Shown here in pieces: positions 62,340 through 64,000 of a DNA stretch of 64,000 nucleotides. Within the stretch, counting starts at the first letter, position 1, and every line of letters begins with the position of its first letter. The notes below the pieces were generated by a model, which saw only the letters and a program-made list of their open reading frames with translations, did no database searches and was not told the origin of the DNA. Both the position numbers and the translations under genes were made by a program. Source of the DNA: Enemella dayhoffiae (GTDB lineage Bacteria; Actinomycetota; Actinomycetes; Propionibacteriales; Propionibacteriaceae); NCBI RefSeq assembly GCF_002250625.1, contig NZ_NMVQ01000023.1:124001-188000 (forward strand), read 5' to 3'.

Positions 62340-63007
62340 TGCGTGAATCGGACGGGCGGCGTTGGGCCGCCATGACGGCGGTCGCGGGGACGGTGTTCAT
62401 CGCCGTCGGGGCGTTCTGGCTGTCGTTCACGTCGCTGGCCGATCTGGCTGCACGCTCCGGGATCGGGGCGGGGCAGGCGTGGGCGTGGCCGCTGATCGTG
62501 GACGGCATCATCGTCGTCGCGACAGTCGCCGTCGTCGCCCTCGCCGGGCAGCGCTCGGCCTGGTACCCGTGGGCGCTGCTGGTCGGCGGCGCGCTCGTGT
62601 CGGTGACGGCGAACGCCATTCATGCCGTCGTGGCAGCAGACGCCGATGTGCCCAGGATGCTCGCGGCCTCGGTCGCCGCGGTGCCGCCCGTCGTGCTGCT
62701 GGCCATCACTCATCTGACCGTGATCCTCACCCGCACCAGCGGACCCGACACGGCACCTGCCGCTGCCTCATTCCCGACGGACACTGCGGCGTCCGTCCCA
62801 GAGCTGCCGCCCGGCGAGGCGGAACCGGTTCGTCGCGACGATGGTGTGGCGGATCGGCGGGCGCTGGGGTGGGAGCTGCGCGAGGTGGGCTGGTCGAACA
62901 AGCGGATCGCCCGCGAACTCGGGGTGCATCCCTCGACCGTGGGCCGCTGGTTCGCCGTCGCGCACCTCACTGACACCACCGACGAGCGGGAGGGGACGAC
63001 CCCATGA
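62339..63007 (+). CDS. DUF2637 membrane protein
   Basis: 222 residues. Four hydrophobic helices in the first ~130 residues match DUF2637, found on actinobacterial plasmids. A C-terminal HTH-like part (GWSNKRIARELGVHPSTVGRW) suggests DNA binding. GTG at 62336 is an alternative start. Confidence 0.78.
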   Translation: MRESDGRRWAAMTAVAGTVFIAVGAFWLSFTSLADLAARSGIGAGQAWAWPLIVDGIIVVATVAVVALAGQRSAWYPWALLVGGALVSVTANAIHAVVAADADVPRMLAASVAAVPPVVLLAITHLTVILTRTSGPDTAPAAASFPTDTAASVPELPPGEAEPVRRDDGVADRRALGWELREVGWSNKRIARELGVHPSTVGRWFAVAHLTDTTDEREGTTP

Positions 63008-63408
63008 ACACCACCGACAACCCGAAGCACATCGATCCCGCGAGACCCGATCCAGCACGGCTGGTGCCCGATGAGCCGAGGGAACGCCCCGAGCCCGTCG
63101 AGGCGACGGGCACGCCGGAGGCAGTGCGGGCCGCGCAGGTCGCTCGCGACGACAAGCAGCACGCGATCGTTCGCGGACGCGGCGTGGAGTGGGTCCGCCC
63201 CACCGACCTGATCGCCCGCCACTCGGCGCACGCAGCCGGCCGTGGTCTCGACTTCCAGGCCGAGCTGGCACGCCGCAGCCGCACCCCGATCGGTGCCGGA
63301 GTTCGTCGTCTCGGGGATCGCGCCCGGCGGTTGCCGCCGATCTCGGCGTTCGGGCGCAGCACCGCACCGGTGTCGCAGGTGTCCCGCTCTGGGGTCTCGC
63401 TGAGTTGA
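63004..63408 (+). CDS. Hypothetical conjugative-element protein
   Basis: 134 residues, ATGA overlap with the DUF2637 gene. Pro/Arg/Glu-rich N terminus, then WVRPTDLIARHSAHAAGRGLDFQ and an Arg-rich tail. Not recognised beyond resemblance in layout to proteins of such operons. 93 bases follow before the next gene, with nothing seen in them. Confidence 0.6.
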   Translation: MNTTDNPKHIDPARPDPARLVPDEPRERPEPVEATGTPEAVRAAQVARDDKQHAIVRGRGVEWVRPTDLIARHSAHAAGRGLDFQAELARRSRTPIGAGVRRLGDRARRLPPISAFGRSTAPVSQVSRSGVSLS

Positions 63409-63501
63409 CGGTGGTGAGAGTTGATGGCTGCGACGGCATCGGCATGCAGGACGCGCTCGTGGGAGCGAGTGCGCACCTGCCTGCCAGGAGGTGCCGAAAT
63501 C

Positions 63502-64000
63502 ATGACCACACCAACCCGCACCAGCAGCGAGCAGGCGACGGCCTTCGGGGCTGAGGACTTCACCACCGGCGAGGGCCTGCGCGCCCTGCTCAATCGCCTC
63601 GCCGAGGGCGGCGAGGATGCCTGGGTTCACGACCCGGTAGCCCGCGACCTGATGGAGTTCGCCGCCGACAAGTACCGCGCTCTCGCGAGGAAGCACAAGC
63701 TCGACACCTGGGAAGCGGTCACGGCGGCGTTCGACGCGATGCAGTACCGCTCGACCCGCGAGGCCAACGATCCGTGGGCGATCATCACCCACGCCGTGCG
63801 GATCACCTGCGTCTACGAGGAACGCGCCCAAGGTCTGCTGTGCTCGGTGCACCAGGCCCGCCGCGCGCACGTCTCGGCGTTGCACGACCCCGAACGGTTC
63901 TCCGAACGCGACACCGCGCTGGCCGAATACCATCCCGCGTTCCACACCACCGACCTTCGTCCCAGTGACTTCGAACCGGAGCCGCGCGACAGTCTCGGGT
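63502..64000 (+). CDS. Hypothetical conjugative-element protein, cut by the window edge
   Basis: 166 codons visible, ATG with AGGAGG (63486-63491). AFGAEDFTTGEGLRALLNRLAEGG and DLMEFAADKYRALARKHKLD are seen. Similar proteins follow DUF2637 genes on actinobacterial elements. The frame is open at 64000. Confidence 0.65.
   Translation, partial: MTTPTRTSSEQATAFGAEDFTTGEGLRALLNRLAEGGEDAWVHDPVARDLMEFAADKYRALARKHKLDTWEAVTAAFDAMQYRSTREANDPWAIITHAVRITCVYEERAQGLLCSVHQARRAHVSALHDPERFSERDTALAEYHPAFHTTDLRPSDFEPEPRDSLG

Larger units (their letters stand above)
23400..64000. mobile_element. Integrated conjugative/defence island, right end outside the window
   Basis: Everything right of nadE is accessory: HTH protein, metal cassette, decayed recombinase, MobF relaxase, phage-like methyltransferase, 21-kb defence run, XRE/ImmA switch, ArdC and primase-polymerase. 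The chromosomal motif GCGTACGC almost disappears here. The left border is placed near 23.4 kb by content, not by an attachment site, and the right end is not reached. An integrated plasmid or ICE is the likely origin. Confidence 0.7.

Overview
The window reads as chromosome of a high-GC actinobacterium carrying a large conjugative island. The left third (about 1-23.4 kb) has the dense, overlapping, GC-rich gene layout of the order Propionibacteriales or a relative. Signs of this are ClpS followed by a DUF2017 protein, MurT-GatD, a DUF3618 protein, a CUT1 sugar transporter with no local ATPase, and many GTG starts with GTGA or ATGA overlaps. The taxonomic placement is inference. This part holds a VOC protein, a serine hydrolase, AlkB, NAD salvage genes (pncA, pncB and, further on, nadE), clpS, an RraA-like protein, and a tight murI / MBL hydrolase / rph / rdgB / thyA / folA run. 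It also has tRNA-Leu(UAG), tRNA-Lys(CUU), a peroxiredoxin, a GroES-like protein, an LpqY-like sugar ABC transporter, an ATL-NYN fusion, MurT-GatD and a 980-residue secreted sugar-dehydrogenase / PKD / LGFP protein.

From about 23.4 kb to the right edge the content becomes accessory. The palindrome GCGTACGC, seen about 15 times in the first 23 kb, appears only once by eye in the remaining 40 kb. The island opens with a small HTH protein and a metal-response block: a DUF6153-like protein, a lipoprotein sialidase-like propeller, CmtR (C57/C61/C102), an SPC-type P1B ATPase, an extra LspA and a thioredoxin-like protein. A decayed tyrosine recombinase follows. Next come a TrwC/RecD relaxase (TraA) broken by one apparent extra base, and a C5 cytosine methyltransferase with a second, well-initiated ORF nested inside it in another frame.

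The centrepiece is a 21-kb minus-strand run (56.5 to 35.4 kb) of overlapping or closely spaced genes. In transcription order: brxA, brxB, brxC, pglX, a DUF1016/YhcG nuclease, pglZ, brxL, SIR2, HerA and two dynamin-like GTPases. This is a type-1 BREX system whose last gene overlaps a SIR2-HerA pair, which is followed by a tandem large-GTPase pair resembling Eleos-type modules. BrxL lacks a recognisable Lon protease domain and ends instead in a phospholipase-D/MIT_C-like domain. An excisionase-type HTH gene sits directly upstream.

The right end carries an element switch. An XRE repressor and an ImmA-type metallopeptidase are read leftward, together with a seven-TM protein and an alpha/beta hydrolase. 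They face away from ArdC-like, primase-polymerase, DUF2637 and two hypothetical genes read rightward, and the space between holds strong GCATGCTCAA palindromes. The element runs past the right edge of the window, and no attachment site was identified.
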